Part shown: piece after piece, positions 20,427 through 31,828 of the stretch
Layout: every line of letters starts with the position of its first letter
Numbering within the stretch: position 1 is the first letter of the stretch
Assembly: GCA_902728285.1 (NCBI GenBank)
Contig: CACVBU010000250.1
Span: 604,085-668,084 of the forward strand
Direction of reading: 5' to 3'
From: Clytia hemisphaerica
Taxonomy: Eukaryota; Cnidaria; Hydrozoa; Leptothecata; Clytiidae
Length of the DNA: 64,000 nucleotides
The notes under the pieces: model-generated
Told to the model about the DNA's origin: nothing
The model's input: the letters and a program-made list of their open reading frames with translations, nothing else
Database searches by the model: none
Position numbers and translations under genes: made by a program

Positions 20427-20547
20427 TACTTCATCACATTTGAATAGCGGTGCACTATGAATGGACGATTCTCACCTCATCTCCATGTTTTGTAGTCCAA
20501 CTTCTGATGGCTGTCAAATTTTTCAGTTTTCTTGATTAGGCGAAGCC

Positions 20548-21107
20548 TAGCCTGGGAATCCAAGCTCATAATCTTAGAAAAAACAAAAAATACCTCACCT
20601 CACAAAGTTCTAAAATTATAGAGCTTGGCGCAGGTAGATTTGTCTGAATGTTATAAACAGTCTGTGTGTGAACCCTTGTTGACAGACTTTCAGAACTTTG
20701 GAAACCCAGGCAAACACACATAATCAACTTACCATAAAAACTTGTTCACAAGCTCTGAAAGACTTTCAAAACTACTGAAAACAACATCAAAACATCAGCC
20801 ACATGTATTTAGACTTCCAGCCAACAGCCATTTTGTTTCGAAATGAATCTATGTTTTCATTTTCATTTGTTTTCCTTTTTTCTGCAGAGTCAGCTTTTTC
20901 CATAAATTATGCGCGCGCATCGAAATTATCAAAATGCGCGCGAAAGTACTGCTAAGTAATCCGGCAAAAGCTGGCCAATCAGGCCGAACCTGCATTGCAA
21001 GGAAAAATGTCCCTGTAGGCGAGTTACCTGCGCCAAGTGTTAAACAAGCAGCAAAAATATCATAAACTAGACTGTGAAAAAAGTTTAACGCTTGGATTCC
21101 CAGGCTA
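20548..21107. mobile_element. 560-bp MULE-type MITE, TAGCCTGG family, copy 1
   Basis: Termini TAGCCTGGGAATCCAAGC and complement (CCAGGCTA). Flanked by the 9-bp direct repeat GGCGAAGCC at 20539-20547 and 21108-21116. Shares subterminal sequence (AAGTTCTAAAATTATAGAGC and CTAGACTGTGAAA) with the two copies at 32465-33506. A 9-bp duplication indicates MULE-type transposition. Contains no transposase. Confidence 0.92.
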
Positions 21108-21214
21108 GGCGAAGCCAGGATCTGAAAGTTTTTGTTTTTGTTCATCTTTCAAAATTCCTTTGTCTTTTACCAAAAGTCATAATGCTTTCATGTGAATTCT
21201 AAATAAATCAAAAT

Positions 21215-21468
21215 ACGAGCAAATGGCTCTGGAAATTTAATTATTTCACCATTTAATCAAAGGTGGGAACGACCAAATGAAGATGATCCAGCAAACCCAA
21301 TCGTAGCGCGCATGCTCGGAAGAAAATTCTATTGTCCAAAGAAAGCATGCCTCATCCAACGCTTTCCTTACTTTTTGAAACAGCTGCTGGTATTAGGAGA
21401 AGACAAAAACGCGTTGACACCTGACCATTGGGCATTTTTAAAAAGACATCTTCACTTCGATAAGTAGC
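21215..21468 (+). pseudogene. unknown transposon-like protein, C-terminal segment
   Basis: An open frame through FNQRWERPNEDDPANPIVAR and MLGRKFYCPKKACLIQRFPY to a stop after LKRHLHFDK at 21468. The pattern Y-x-(H/P)-x-K-x-(A/S)-C-(L/I)-x-x-R-F-P-x-(Y/F) and the short tail agree with the C-terminus of the same unknown family as the segment at 19981. No start codon or splice acceptor is certain. Confidence 0.4.
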
Positions 21469-22589
21469 AACATTTTACCATGAAAAAGGTACGATTGATT
21501 GGATTTGGTCAATGATACAAAATGATTTAGTCTAGGAATAAAGGCTGTGGATTGTTTCACAGTCTACGCTTGGTATTTTATGTTTCTGGTTCAATGACTG
21601 GACTATGCTGATTTATCCATTCGCTTAGAGTGTGCGATAGTTTTCTTTTTTTATCCCATTTCTCAACCGAACATCCAAATTTAGAAGTTTAAGTTTTTTC
21701 AGGAAAGTGAGCATGTTTCTGCCTTTTTACATAAGACATCCTACAGTAGATTAAGTAGATATTTTTAATGCTTGAATTTAGGGGAATTTCACTTAATCGT
21801 TTTAATATGTATGTCATTTTTTAAATGAGCGACAGAGGACGAGCCTTTACCGAACTTACCGCAATCGGTCACACATTCTTTTTTTATTTTAAGACGTGAT
21901 CACTTCAGCGGAATAATCATCATGAAAGGAAGGACAAACAAATCTAGTCATTGGCTAGAATACATAGAACAAAATACAATAGAACAAACTTTTGTTTCCA
22001 TCAATAGCCCCAAAGTTTTACACATAACTCAACGTAAGCCAAAATAACATGGACGTCAATTCATCAATATGAGATTTTGTTGATCATACGACTGATATAC
22101 TAAAAGTTGCGCTAATTTGGAGGAAACTTGAACATGGATCATAAAGTCGATACTCTCAGATGTTCTTCTTCATTTAAATTTTTTCCCGTTTTCTTTTGTT
22201 TTCATCTTCTTAATATCGTCAAATAATCATACGTTTCATTTAATTTCAGTTTGACATATTCCCTTATACTGGACATGTATGGCCCAACTTTCTAGATTCA
22301 CCCTGAAGCCACACAAGGAGTTATCTATACCCTTTGATATTATCTTTGGAAAAACTGACGTCACAACAAATTTATTTAACAACGGGAAACTCCATGCTGT
22401 GTAGGCCAGTCGTCATGTGAAAAGAACCAATACACGGATTTCATAGATAAGTAGCTTGTTGCGTGTAAAAATGTTATGAAAATTCCGATCAAAATTTTCA
22501 TAATGGCGGTATAGTGAAGCGAAGTAAGGCTCTGTTGAATCGTTATTGGTTGCAGAAGTGGGTCGTACAAGCTGAAGCAGTGGAAGAAA
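21469..22589. other. non-coding stretch
   Basis: No supportable gene. The minus-strand open frames at 22376-22625 look spurious. Confidence 0.5.
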
Positions 22590-23205
22590 ATGAATATCAA
22601 TCATGTCGAAAAGCCACCTTTCCAACTTTTTCCGGTACCATCATCTGCATCTCTATCCACTACAAAAAGAAGAAAATCATCTCTTGATTCATCAGAAATA
22701 CAACCTGATCCTAAATTGTAAACTCCAACAACAAACAACAACAAACAATAAACCCAATTGATGACTTTTTTATCAAAACTTTCACTAAAACAACAGACTT
22801 TTTCATTGAAAACTTCACCAAAAGAAAACCTTGAATCTAACAATATGGTGTAGACGATGTGTCATCAAAATCTTCTTTCTCTAGTTGTGTGACTAATGAT
22901 ATTAATACTACACAAGAGCAACATCAATTATGTGATAATTCTATAAAGGAAAAAGCTAACAACGAAAAAACAACAGCAAATTGCTTACAACAACATATTG
23001 GCAACCTGCTACTACATCACATTCTGAATGCCATTATGCTGATGCGACTGCTATTGATTTCGTTGTTTCTATTCCACTTGATGATGAGGATGATAATTTG
23101 TCACCACGTCAACTTTCACCGAAACAAAACCTTTCTTGCCATAAACTCATAACACGACTTCCACACTTGAATTACAATTGTTGCATGGTGGGGAGTGTCG
23201 CGTGA
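22590..23205 (+). pseudogene. unknown Ser/Thr/Gln-rich coding relic
   Basis: From ATG 22590 the frame reads NHVEKPPFQLFPVPSSASLS then TTKRRKSSLDSSEIQPDPKL to a stop, and coding-like low-complexity sequence continues in shifting frames (LSKLSLKQQTFSLKTSPKEN; SSFSSCVTNDINTTQEQHQL; AIDFVVSIPLDDEDDNLSPR) to a stop near 23205. No domain is recognised. It could be a disordered N-terminal exon of a transposon protein or an ordinary host exon that has decayed. Confidence 0.3.
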
Positions 23206-23754
23206 TCGCTTTATAATGACTTTTACTTTTATGAAACACGCAATTCACAAGAGACAAATTATATGACGTCATAATTGGTATGCGCAAAGAAGAAATTATA
23301 TTTTATAGAAATAGGCGTATTGATTTTTTGACAAAACACAGACAACAATTTTGACTTCACAAGAGAAGGTTGACAATGTCAACATAAGTTTTCGAGTATG
23401 AGTTTTACTTAAAATTTTGACACTTTTATGAAGACTTTGATTTTGACTATTCACTGGACTTTTACTTACTTGTGGTTCAGTTTTGGAACGTATACACAAT
23501 TTGCACCTAGTCGTATGCTGGTAAGCAGATATTTTATTTACATTTATTTCACATATTTTGCTTGTATTTTGTCACTTTTCTAGACTTAGAAATTTGCTTG
23601 TCAAGCCAGTTTTTGAAACAAATTGTCAACTTTTTAGGCCTTGTATAATTTTTAGTGAAATTAATGAAAATATATTTTGCCTTTAGTTTGAACGCTCAGT
23701 TACAAACACTACCGACTACGTTCCATTTTGCTGCTCGCACAAGAGCTGTTTCAG
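23206..23754. other. non-coding stretch
   Basis: No gene or repeat boundary identified. Short AGTCAAAATTTTGAC-like stretches around 23340-23440 occur in both orientations but without clear element ends. Confidence 0.45.
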
Positions 23755-24296
23755 AGAGATGAAAAAGGTGACGTCATTTTATCAAAAATACAAAGCAGGG
23801 GATAAAAATATTGAGACATTCATAAAATATAATCCCATTGACGCTATTTTCATCAATTCTTTTTATCATACCCAAGGTGATGCAGGAGATAAAATGAGAT
23901 ATGACATAGTGATTGTGAAATAGCTATTTTCCTGTAAAGGGGCTGTTTAAAGCAAAGGTGAGATCGATATTCGAATATTTCTTTATTCTTTGTATATAAC
24001 ATACGTAACATGCGTATAACATTGAAAAGATAACCTTTTTACATGTGTGATATAGATATAATATATAATACAAATATTACAGGTCCGTGTTATACACGGC
24101 ATAAAACGTGAAATTACATGGTAAGCACGTGGGTAGATTTTTAGCTTTAAAATAGTTCTAGATCAATAAAATACCTTTGAAATTATATTTTTGACATTAA
24201 CATCTGTTTTTCAAAAATTTTCTTTGTGGTTTACATTAATTAAAGCTGACCTGTGACCTGTAACATGCAACCTGTAACCTGCGGTTTACATTTACC
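23755..24296. mobile_element. truncated second copy of the 12648-13816 element
   Basis: Matches the element at 12648-13816 at AGAGATGAAAAAGGTGACGT...GGGGATAAAAATATTGA and, further on, at CATGGTAAGCACGTGG through CAAAATTTTCTTTGTG. It ends with repeated TGACCTGTAACC-type units and GGTTTACATTTACC at 24296. The left terminal repeat is not visible, so this copy is truncated or rearranged. It lacks the internal palindrome of the other copy. Confidence 0.75.
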
Positions 24297-24301
24297 GTTG
24301 A

Positions 24302-24961
24302 TTAAGGGTCAATTCTGGCATACACAAGACGACTTCGAACAAAACAATTCAAAAACAAAACTCTCGTTTTCAGCTTTAAATGAAAGTTTTGTAAAAGATT
24401 TGACATTTGTGAAAATTTTACAGATGCTAGTTGAATACGGTGAGTGATTTTCTTTTCACCAGTATTAGGCTGATTCAAATTGAGATAAGCACCACAATAT
24501 TTAAAATCTGACATGTTTGACAGTTGACTTTGACCGAGATCAATAATTGAGGATGATGGGTAGGGTATTTCATCTGGATGGTTAAGTATCATCGTTTCGG
24601 TTTTTAGAAGACTTCACATTAGGCAGAACAGTAGCACTCTGGAGACCAGTTTTGGATTGTAAAAACAAAACTAAGTCATCAGCATAGCCACACCAAGGTA
24701 ACAACGATGTTGTTATGATGAACTCAAGCCTGTCTCGCGCCTTATCACCTTTTCATTTCTTGAGATTGAATGACTATCTTTACGATACTTGTGGACAAAG
24801 AACTGGATTAATGGATCACTACAGCTTTTCTCGATTATCAGGCGCATGACAAAGTCTATGTACAGATTGAAGAGAAAAGGGCTTTCTGGGCCACCCTGAC
24901 GAACACCGGATGTGGTTGCGAAAACTTTTCCCTCGTATAATAGAGATGTATGGTGGTACAA
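24302..24961 (-). pseudogene. LINE reverse transcriptase relic
   Basis: Read on minus: VFATTSGVRQGGPESPFLFN (GxxQGxxxSPxLF motif) at about 24900, then, after a frame change, PWCGYADDLVLFLQSKTGLQ with the catalytic YADD near 24660-24700, then (24592-24302) FKYCGAYLNLNQPNTGEKKI and a thumb-like region with RSRLVYA. It lacks endonuclease and N-terminal RT blocks. At least one frameshift. The coding end abuts the MULE-type element ending at 24296, so that element or its deletion may have truncated the RT. Confidence 0.8.
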
Positions 24962-25499
24962 TTTTTCAAGAATTTACTGACTTAATATTCATTTTACAGA
25001 CGGTGCGTTTTGTTTTCTGGTTTTTATTCAAAACCAATAGCGAGAAAAGATTACATAATCTAATTACATAACTTTTGAATACGAAAATAAAGTAGCCACG
25101 TGAGCCATCAACTTGATTATTCGAATTTTCTGTATACGCGTGCGAAAGTGTGAAGCCTACGTATTTCTTTAATTAGAGGCCAGCCGCCTCCCACTGTTTA
25201 CAAAATTTAGGCTTGAATATGCTTATAATGAAAGAAGAGTGTATCCCAGCGTATCCCAGGAATAAATATAATCTTTTAAAATTTTTAAAGACTTCCTATT
25301 CAAAGCTGAACGTTCTATATTTTTTTAAAAAAGATGCATAATTCTCTCCGTTCCGTATTCTTATAAAAAAATATATCCAGTCGAGAGACATCAACAACAA
25401 TGGGAAAATAAAATAAGCGATTAAAACAAATATTAATTAAATAAAAGAAAAATGACTCACAATGAGTATTTATAATAATCTTTCTCTTATATCACCCAC
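24962..25499. other. non-coding stretch
   Basis: No supportable feature; AT-rich. The direct duplication GTATCCCAGC/GTATCCCAGG near 25241 is trivial. Confidence 0.5.
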
Positions 25500-26440
25500 A
25501 AGAGGTATACCAGAAATATATACAGAAGAAAACTAAAAAAAATTCATCAGCCACAAATCAAACTTCAACCTAGCCTGGTTAACCAAGCCAGTTTTTACAA
25601 GGCCAAGATACGGCTGAAGAGAATATAGCGTTATCGGTGCTTTAATGATTTTTATGATGTACGGAATTTTAAGTTTGCCTTGAAAAACTGGCTTGGGCGA
25701 AGTCGGTGAGACCCAGTGGGCATTTGGCCTCTTCTAAATGGCCATTATAGACCATGTGATAAGAAACGAAATTTTTCGTTTGTTTTTAAAACGCTCTTCA
25801 CTTCTCAACGAGAGACTTTTTGAACAAATTTTATTTTGTACTTTTTGCATAAAAAGAAAGATATGTTTTTCTCTCTCCATCTTTTAATTTGAAAAACCTT
25901 TATATAACTGAATGTAAGAGAAGTTGAGTAAATAGGGAGGAGGGTGTACTTATTTAACAAATTCCTTATTTTTGTATTTTTGCTTTTTTTAAGCGAATGA
26001 GTTCTATTAAGAAAAACGTTTCCGGGAAAAATTTGAAATTTCGTTTTTGTCAGTTGATAAGAAACAAAGTTTACTTGAACTAAGCCAGATATTCAGTCAC
26101 AGCTTACCATCAGATTTTACTAAGTGACTGAATCAATCTGGCTTAGATTTCGAGGCTAACTTCAACCTAGAAAGATACCGCAATAACACAGCTTTATCTT
26201 CCGAAGTATGGCCATTAAAGACCTAAACGGCCAAACAACCGTATCCTGGCGAACCATCCGCAAATCCAAAGCATTCACTCCAGATACCAAACGATGCAAT
26301 TTGTGCCTTGCCGAGAAATTCGAGATCGCGAACTACCCAGGCAAGAACTTACTGAATAAGAGATCATAAATTATTATAGACACAGACGAAAATTTCAGCT
26401 TGATATCTTTGAACCACCTGATGAAGTTCAAATGCGACTT
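25500..26440 (+). pseudogene. Penelope-like element C-terminus (GIY-YIG region), split by a MITE
   Basis: Upstream of the MITE the frame reads KFISHKSNFN; after removing 25571-26158 and one 9-bp duplicate it continues LERYRNNTALSSEVWPLK. After a 1-base shift it reads DLNGQTTVSWRTIRKSKAF, then TKRCNLCLAEKFEIANYPG and KNLLNKRS. The run H-x-x-S-F-N, YR.NT.LS..W.LK, and CNLCL-EK is the C-terminal hallmark of animal Penelope-like elements downstream of the GIY-YIG nuclease. The nuclease core itself is not clearly present. A second, unrelated-orientation Penelope fragment lies at 29260-29604. Confidence 0.7.
25571..26158. mobile_element. 588-bp MITE with 9-bp duplication, inserted in the Penelope relic
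   Basis: Begins TAGCCTGGTTAACC and ends TTTCGAGGCTA; flanked by ACTTCAACC at 25562-25570 and 26159-26167. Excision restores the Penelope reading frame. Terminal repeats are short (TAGCCT); internal inverted pairs occur at 25589-25607/25676-25694 (AAGCCAGTTTTTACAAGGC type) and 26082-26104/26125-26147 (GTGACTGAATC type). Its right tip is the sequence found alone at 12143-12177. Confidence 0.9.
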
Positions 26441-26705
26441 AAAAAAACATTTTTTAAAGACAATATATTGAATTTTATTTTCTAACGTACCGGTATCTCA
26501 TTTCACTGAAGATTGTTGCCTGAGCACCATGAAACTCTGGGTTTGAAACAAAGATATTGTGTCAACTCCTTATTATACAAAAGAAAACTATATACATGTT
26601 AGAAAAAACACTTTTAACATACACAGAAAAGGGAAAAATAATTAAGAATTTTTTTTAACTGGTCTGCAAACTTCAAGTCGAAATAATATATCTGGTCTGG
26701 CAATT
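26441..26705. other. non-coding spacer
   Basis: Nothing recognised. Confidence 0.5.
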
Positions 26706-26781
26706 ATGCCGTTTTAACCTGTAACCTGAAACTGTAACCTGAAACTGTAACCTGAAACCTGAACCTGCGTTTCAAACTAGC
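26706..26781. repeat. array of about six GTAACCTGAAACT-type units
   Basis: Units of 7-13 bp (TGTAACCTGAAAC and variants) are repeated and end in GCGTTTCAAACTAGCC. This has the layout of the right terminus of the MULE-type element at 12648-13816 (arrays of GACCTGTGACC then GTTTTACACTAACC), so it may be a solo, diverged end of that family. Confidence 0.6.
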
Positions 26782-28905
26782 CGTCTTTTTGGTAATTCTT
26801 TTAAAATACAGTACACAGTATATCTCGAATGCCATTCAATGCATCAAATTAATTGAAACTTGACTTCCAAAAAGATGGCAGAAAACATAGATCACATGTT
26901 TGGGAAAAAAAAGGATGAGTTGTTGGCAGCAAGAAAAATGGAATTCTATAACCCTTTACTTTGCTGACAGTCAGCTTTTTTCCAAAATAAGTAAATTGGA
27001 AAAAAACACCACTAAGGAGTGCAATTTTCAGACTCGCTTAAAAATTTGTACAGGAAAGACTTTTTACGACCTGGGTTTCCATAAAAAGCATGCAATTTAT
27101 GTTGCAACGATATATAACTACATTCTGCTCCCGGGCTATTATTACTAATTATCATAATTATTCACTTTTAATTATTCACATGTAATTAACACTAATTAAG
27201 AAATTTCGTATTAAAACCAGACGTGTCCATGAATAAGCAAATAAAATTCGTGTTAATTTTTTGCGTGTTACTCGTGGTCGTTCACACAAGCTTTACCAGC
27301 TTGGCAAAAACAAGTTGGAAGTCCCAAGAGACTACGTAATGAAAAATAAAATAAAACCCATACATACAACTTGTTAAGGTTGAAGCAAAAAAGTAATTTC
27401 GCCAACGGAATAAGCTGATAAGCGCCTATCTAGCTGAGTTTATTCTTGAATCTAATGACACTGACTTATTGTTAAGGGATTTGAGAAAACTTAATGAAAG
27501 CCCTTACCAATTCAGAGCTTAACCTTTTTTGGGAAAAGCTTGAGAAATACATTGATGATTTTGTTGAAGGAGGTAATAGATTGCATTCTTAATTTTTTGT
27601 ATTTCAGGTGACAACTTTCATAGAAAATCCCGAGCAAATTATTTTTGGTGGCCTTCCTGAAAGGACCCCTGCACCATCCTGTTCTTGGATTTATACGAGT
27701 TAAGGAAAAGCTCCTTTTATAACAAGGGTATTTTCCGAATCAAAAGATATTATTTTGATGGAGGGTGTCTTGGAGTACACGGGGAGGAGGGGTACTAGGT
27801 TTGTACTGCGATAACACTATTCTTTCCAAATCAAGAAATCCATGGATGAAACATGTTCACATTGTAAGTTAGAATGCCTATTGACCATTCAAGTCAATCA
27901 ACTTCTGACCTTATCCCTTGTTTGATTCAAGAAATCAAAAGTTCAAGCCATTTGATCAGTCTTATGGAAAAGAAACACCAGGTCAAACAGGCCATCTCAA
28001 ACTTTGAAGCCTGGCAAACCACAACAGGACGTCGACGACAAAGAGGTACATCCTTTTCACGGAGGGCTTTGCGTGATACAGGAATGTTTATCTCCATGCG
28101 CCCGTTTTTTAGCAGACAGAGCTTGTTTTACTCAGGCGTTCAAGCAGAGAAATTTTAATTTTTCAAAGCTTTATTTTAATAATGTTTACCGCGGTTTGAC
28201 ATTAGCTAAAGGCAATACTTAAAATGGACAACCTTCACTTTTCAAGAGGGAAACAACTGAATCCTGAGTAATTCCCACTGCGTGAAAAGCTGTCTTTCCA
28301 AAATTTCCAAACTTTGAAAATCTCATGTTTCCAGAGATTTCCAATTTTGAAAGTGACATTTCCGTGTTTTTGAAAAAAAGTTGAGATGCAAGGAGCACTT
28401 TGAAAACCCGGGAGGCTACTCAGGCAAAAGAGGTGACCGATAGGTGCGAGCCATAGGGGGTACCCTTTTTACCTCAAAAGTCTCTCACAGGGGTACAAAT
28501 CTATAGCCTATTATTCTTCCAAAGGGTCCCAAAATCACAAAAATGGAGAATTTTTTCTTTCAAAGGTGGCTCACGACTTTAGAAAAATTAGGAGCATTAA
28601 TTTTGTGAAAATCATCGAAATTTCAAAAGGTTTTCTCGAAGAAGGCTGAAACACAGCTAGCTGAAACATGGAGCTTTAGTACAAAATAAAAAGAGCACAC
28701 ACATTAATGAAAGAAAAGTGTTTCTTTCTGTAATTATTCCTTATATGGAAGTAATTCAATAAACATCGTGTTGAGCTTTTATACAGAAGAAAATAGCAAG
28801 CCAAGTTTGATGCGTCTTATTTTTACAAACTTTTTTCAGGTAACAATATCAATTTCATTCCATTCTTATCGCTTTTGAAATTTAAAATCAAGTTTTTCCA
28901 TATAA
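26782..28905. other. 2.1-kb stretch without supportable genes
   Basis: Open frames at 26900-27148, 27874-28158 and 28004-28222 lack domains. The last two overlap in different frames at a region of less extreme AT content (28000-28150), which might be an old exon, but neither resembles a known family. Confidence 0.45.
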
Positions 28906-29141
28906 CAGTGCCGTAGGAAGCATTTTTGATTTTGGGGGGCTAAATTTCAGTGACACCGCGAGGGCCAACCATGGTTTGGCCCGAGGGGGCGATTTTGAAA
29001 ATTAGAGCCTCTAGATAGCTTAATAGTTGTGATATAGGAAGAAAAAAATATTATTAAATTCGGTTTTTCCAGAAAACCACTTTTGAAAAAATTATTGGGG
29101 GGGCATTGCCCCCCCTTGCCCCCCCGGTTGCTACGGCACTG
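28906..29141. mobile_element. 236-bp MITE with CAGTGCCGTAG termini
   Basis: CAGTGCCGTAGGAAGC at the left and its complement (two mismatches) at the right. The interior has long G runs and C runs (29094-29127) and a GGTTTGGCCCGAGGG palindromic patch. The CAG-start is hAT-like, but no clean 8-bp duplication is visible; a TA flank is also possible. Confidence 0.8.
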
Positions 29142-29259
29142 ATATAAAATTTACCAATTGAAACCACTTTAGTCGGTCAAAAATAATTATCAAAAGAATT
29201 TATACAATATCTCCAGCCAATCCTATGCAATTACTCAATCATGTGATTTTGAGCGGACA

Positions 29260-29604
29260 TTAACGTTCTGAATGTTTCTTTAGATATTGGTAGTCTGGGA
29301 TGATTTCCGGAATACAACAGTTCCGTACAATTATCGATAGCGGTTTTATGACGTTAAAACTTATAATTTCCTCATCAGGTTCAAGTTTGATATTGACCAG
29401 ATTCTCTAATATTTCTTCTGATGACGTGTTGATATTACATGCGTGTACGACTTTAAGCCTCGTTGAGATCTGCTTGTCAATAACATGATAAGTGAGACGT
29501 GGCATTGACAATACTGGTCTCAGTTGAACTGTGGTTTTATTGACTTTGGCTAGACCATGTAATCGATGTGCCTGGCTGCCTGTAGGTCGAAAATATCCGT
29601 ACAT
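29260..29604 (-). pseudogene. Penelope-like element RT fragment
   Basis: Read on minus: GSQAHRLHGLAKVNKTTVQL then RPVLSMPRLTYHVIDKQIST and EEIISFNVIKPL. This matches the Penelope-like RT block (Y-G-x-x-K-x-H-K, LRPI-S, Y-x-x-A/D-K, SFDV-x-x-L) with substitutions, including Asn for the first catalytic Asp (SFNV). About 115 codons; the remaining RT and nuclease are absent, and the fragment ends close to the 29674 element. Confidence 0.7.
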
Positions 29605-29673
29605 TTTGTCACTAATTTTACCTTTTCTATATATTCAGTTCTTTCAGTTTATTTATCCCTTTTTATATATAAA

Positions 29674-30513
29674 TCGGCAAGTACAAAACGCCTACTACTT
29701 AATACTTGCTACTTACTATTTACTGTAAAGTACCTCAAAACGGCTCGAAATTAGAATATTCAGTTGAAATAGTTGAAATACTGTACTTTAATAGACCCCT
29801 GCTCTACTAGAGCAATAGAGAACTTGCTGGAATAGAGGTGGCGGAGAATCCTTTGACATGTCTTGACATTTCATTGACAAAATGACTCTTTTGAACCAAA
29901 CTATTGACAGGGTCATTAAATATGACCTTTGTAGACTTCATTATATCAAAAGTTCTTATTGTGCTGAATACGATGCTTTCAGTATCGCCAGATAGAAATT
30001 TTCAGTAAGAAAATATTACAGACAGCTGTCTTAGAGTTGTCAATTTGATCATTGTCATAGTATTGACAAAATTATATTTTTGACAAAAATATTGACACAT
30101 TTTTTGAATATAAAGCTTCCCCAACCAATTTGAAGAAGTATTTTTGCACCATTCGATATGATAGAGATTGACCCCGTAAAATACATAGTTGTTTTAGACA
30201 TTTACATGTGTTGTTATAATAAGAGAGACATAAGAGGGAGTGGCTTAGGAAAAAAACAACTAAAATCATGGGTTTTTCTTTTATGCTTGTATGAGGCGAA
30301 GGGAATATTTACTCACTACGTAAGTATGCTAAATTTACTTTTAGAATACACACTTTTCAAGTTAATATAAAGCAAATTTTTTTAATTCAAATACTACAAA
30401 ACCAGTTTTTTCAGAATATAGATTTCAAATAAACGGAGGTGAGTTCTGGTCTGTAAAGTATACAAACGTAGTAGGTAGTAAGTAGTAGGTAGTAAGCGTT
30501 TTGTACTTGCCGA
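29674..30513. mobile_element. 840-bp inverted-repeat element with 8-bp duplication
   Basis: TCGGCAAGTACAAAACGC at the left is complementary to the right end (GCGTTTTGTACTTGCCGA). Flanked by TATATAAA at 29666-29673 and 30514-30521. Subterminal arrays of TACTACTTA/TACTTGCTACT (left) and GTAGTAGGTAGTAAG (right) continue the inverted symmetry for about 60 bp. The short open frames inside show no transposase features. Confidence 0.88.
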
Positions 30514-30521
30514 TATATAAA

Positions 30522-31545
30522 TGTACATGGAAGAAGAGGGGTTTCCTACGAACGCACAGGAAAGAAAATAAGTTCAAGACAAATTTAAATCCATATGTGA
30601 GGTGATTTCCGATTGATCACATCCATATTCAATGCGATAAACATTTTCAGAAGTTAACATTCTTCATATCCGCCGTGGTGGTGTTTGGTTTGTCAGCTCA
30701 TAAAAAGTTGGAAATTAGTAACCTGATAGCAGCTGTGGAGTTTTCTACGCGACACGCTGAAGCTCTAAAGATCGCTGAAAACTAACATCTGAGGAAAATG
30801 GCCCTATCTCTACGAAAGATTTGAGTCAACTTTTTGTCTCGTGCCGAAAACTTAAAAATTTAAATGGCGCTCCATGAAATGTGCGTTTTAAAGATAGGAA
30901 TTAAAATTCTGTCCCACAATGCTTTGCGAGTGGAAAGGTTTCAAATTGGAGGCGGAAGGTGAAAATGGATGTTTGTTATTGTTTTGAAACTCAAGTTTTT
31001 TGGTCTTTATACTTTATAAAATTCATAAAAGTATTCAGTAATGGTTTGTATTCATTTTCTATAGCTTCAGTTTTTTCTACTGATAACATAAAGATGTTTG
31101 TTTATGATTTTTCTCTCTTTTTAGGTGATAGTTGTGTATGATGCTATTATATACTTTGTTTTCTCTTGTGTGATCAGTTTAAATCAAAAAAAAGGTTCTT
31201 TTTTGAGCATAATCATCCATTAAAGAACCTTGTTTGTGAAATACAATAATGTTTTGCGTGCTTCTTTTCCAAAAAAGTTTTGAATTTGCTTTGAGAGAAC
31301 TTGACATATCTCCCGACCCAAAAGTTGTCGGCCATGACACCCTTCCCTGTCGACATTGCACTCGGACCTGTTCCTCTTAAATAAAATGCTACGCGGTCCG
31401 CGAACAGGCGCGCGACCATAATCTTCAGATTGTATATTTTCGCCCACGTCTTTAGAGCTTCAGCGTACTGGGCCAGAAAACACACAATCTGTTATCAGGT
31501 TAGAAATTAGCCGCAATAGAATTTTTCCACCACAAAGAGTTATTT
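30522..31545. other. non-coding stretch
   Basis: A minus-strand open frame at 31213-31485 has near-coding composition (FADRVAFYLRGTG, VMADNFWVGRYVKFSQ) but I do not recognise it and overlapping frames are also open. A bipartite remnant of an exon is possible. Otherwise nothing. Confidence 0.35.
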
Positions 31546-31828
31546 AAAGATTTCGCAGGGACTTGATTTCGCGGGTGGTACTATTGGGTGGCAATATTTT
31601 CACGATTTTGTGACTTATACTGTCAAATCATGCATGTTGGTTGTTGAAGTACACATTATTAGCGCTTTTTTGATGCCAGTAAACATTCAAATAGTATTTG
31701 TTTGACATATTTTGAGTTTTAATTAGAAATACTTTGCGGATGAGGCTGAGTGAGGCCCTTCCAAATTGCCACAGGGACTTAATTTCGCGGATTTTCGAAA
31801 TTTAATCCCCGCGAAAGTTTATCCCATT
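31546..31828. mobile_element. probable MITE related to the GGGACTTAATTTCGCG group
   Basis: GGGACTTGATTTCGCGG at the left and, near the right, GGGACTTAATTTCGCGG followed by CCCCGCGAAAGTTTATCCCA, giving both direct and inverted copies of the terminal motif. Related in motif to 20213-20426. Exact ends and target duplication unresolved. Confidence 0.5.

Noticed and set aside
22376-22843. Minus-strand frames opposite the Ser/Thr-rich relic
   Set aside because: The plus strand carries more convincing low-complexity coding sequence; these are shadows.
27874-28222. Overlapping plus-strand frames
   Set aside because: No domain, no splice context, and the two frames conflict.
28906-29141. hAT MITE with an 8-bp duplication
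   Set aside because: The inverted repeats are real, but flanks do not align as an 8-bp direct repeat, so the class is left open.
31213-31485. Minus-strand frame with near-coding composition
   Set aside because: Two overlapping frames are open and neither matches anything I recognise; support is too weak for a gene call.
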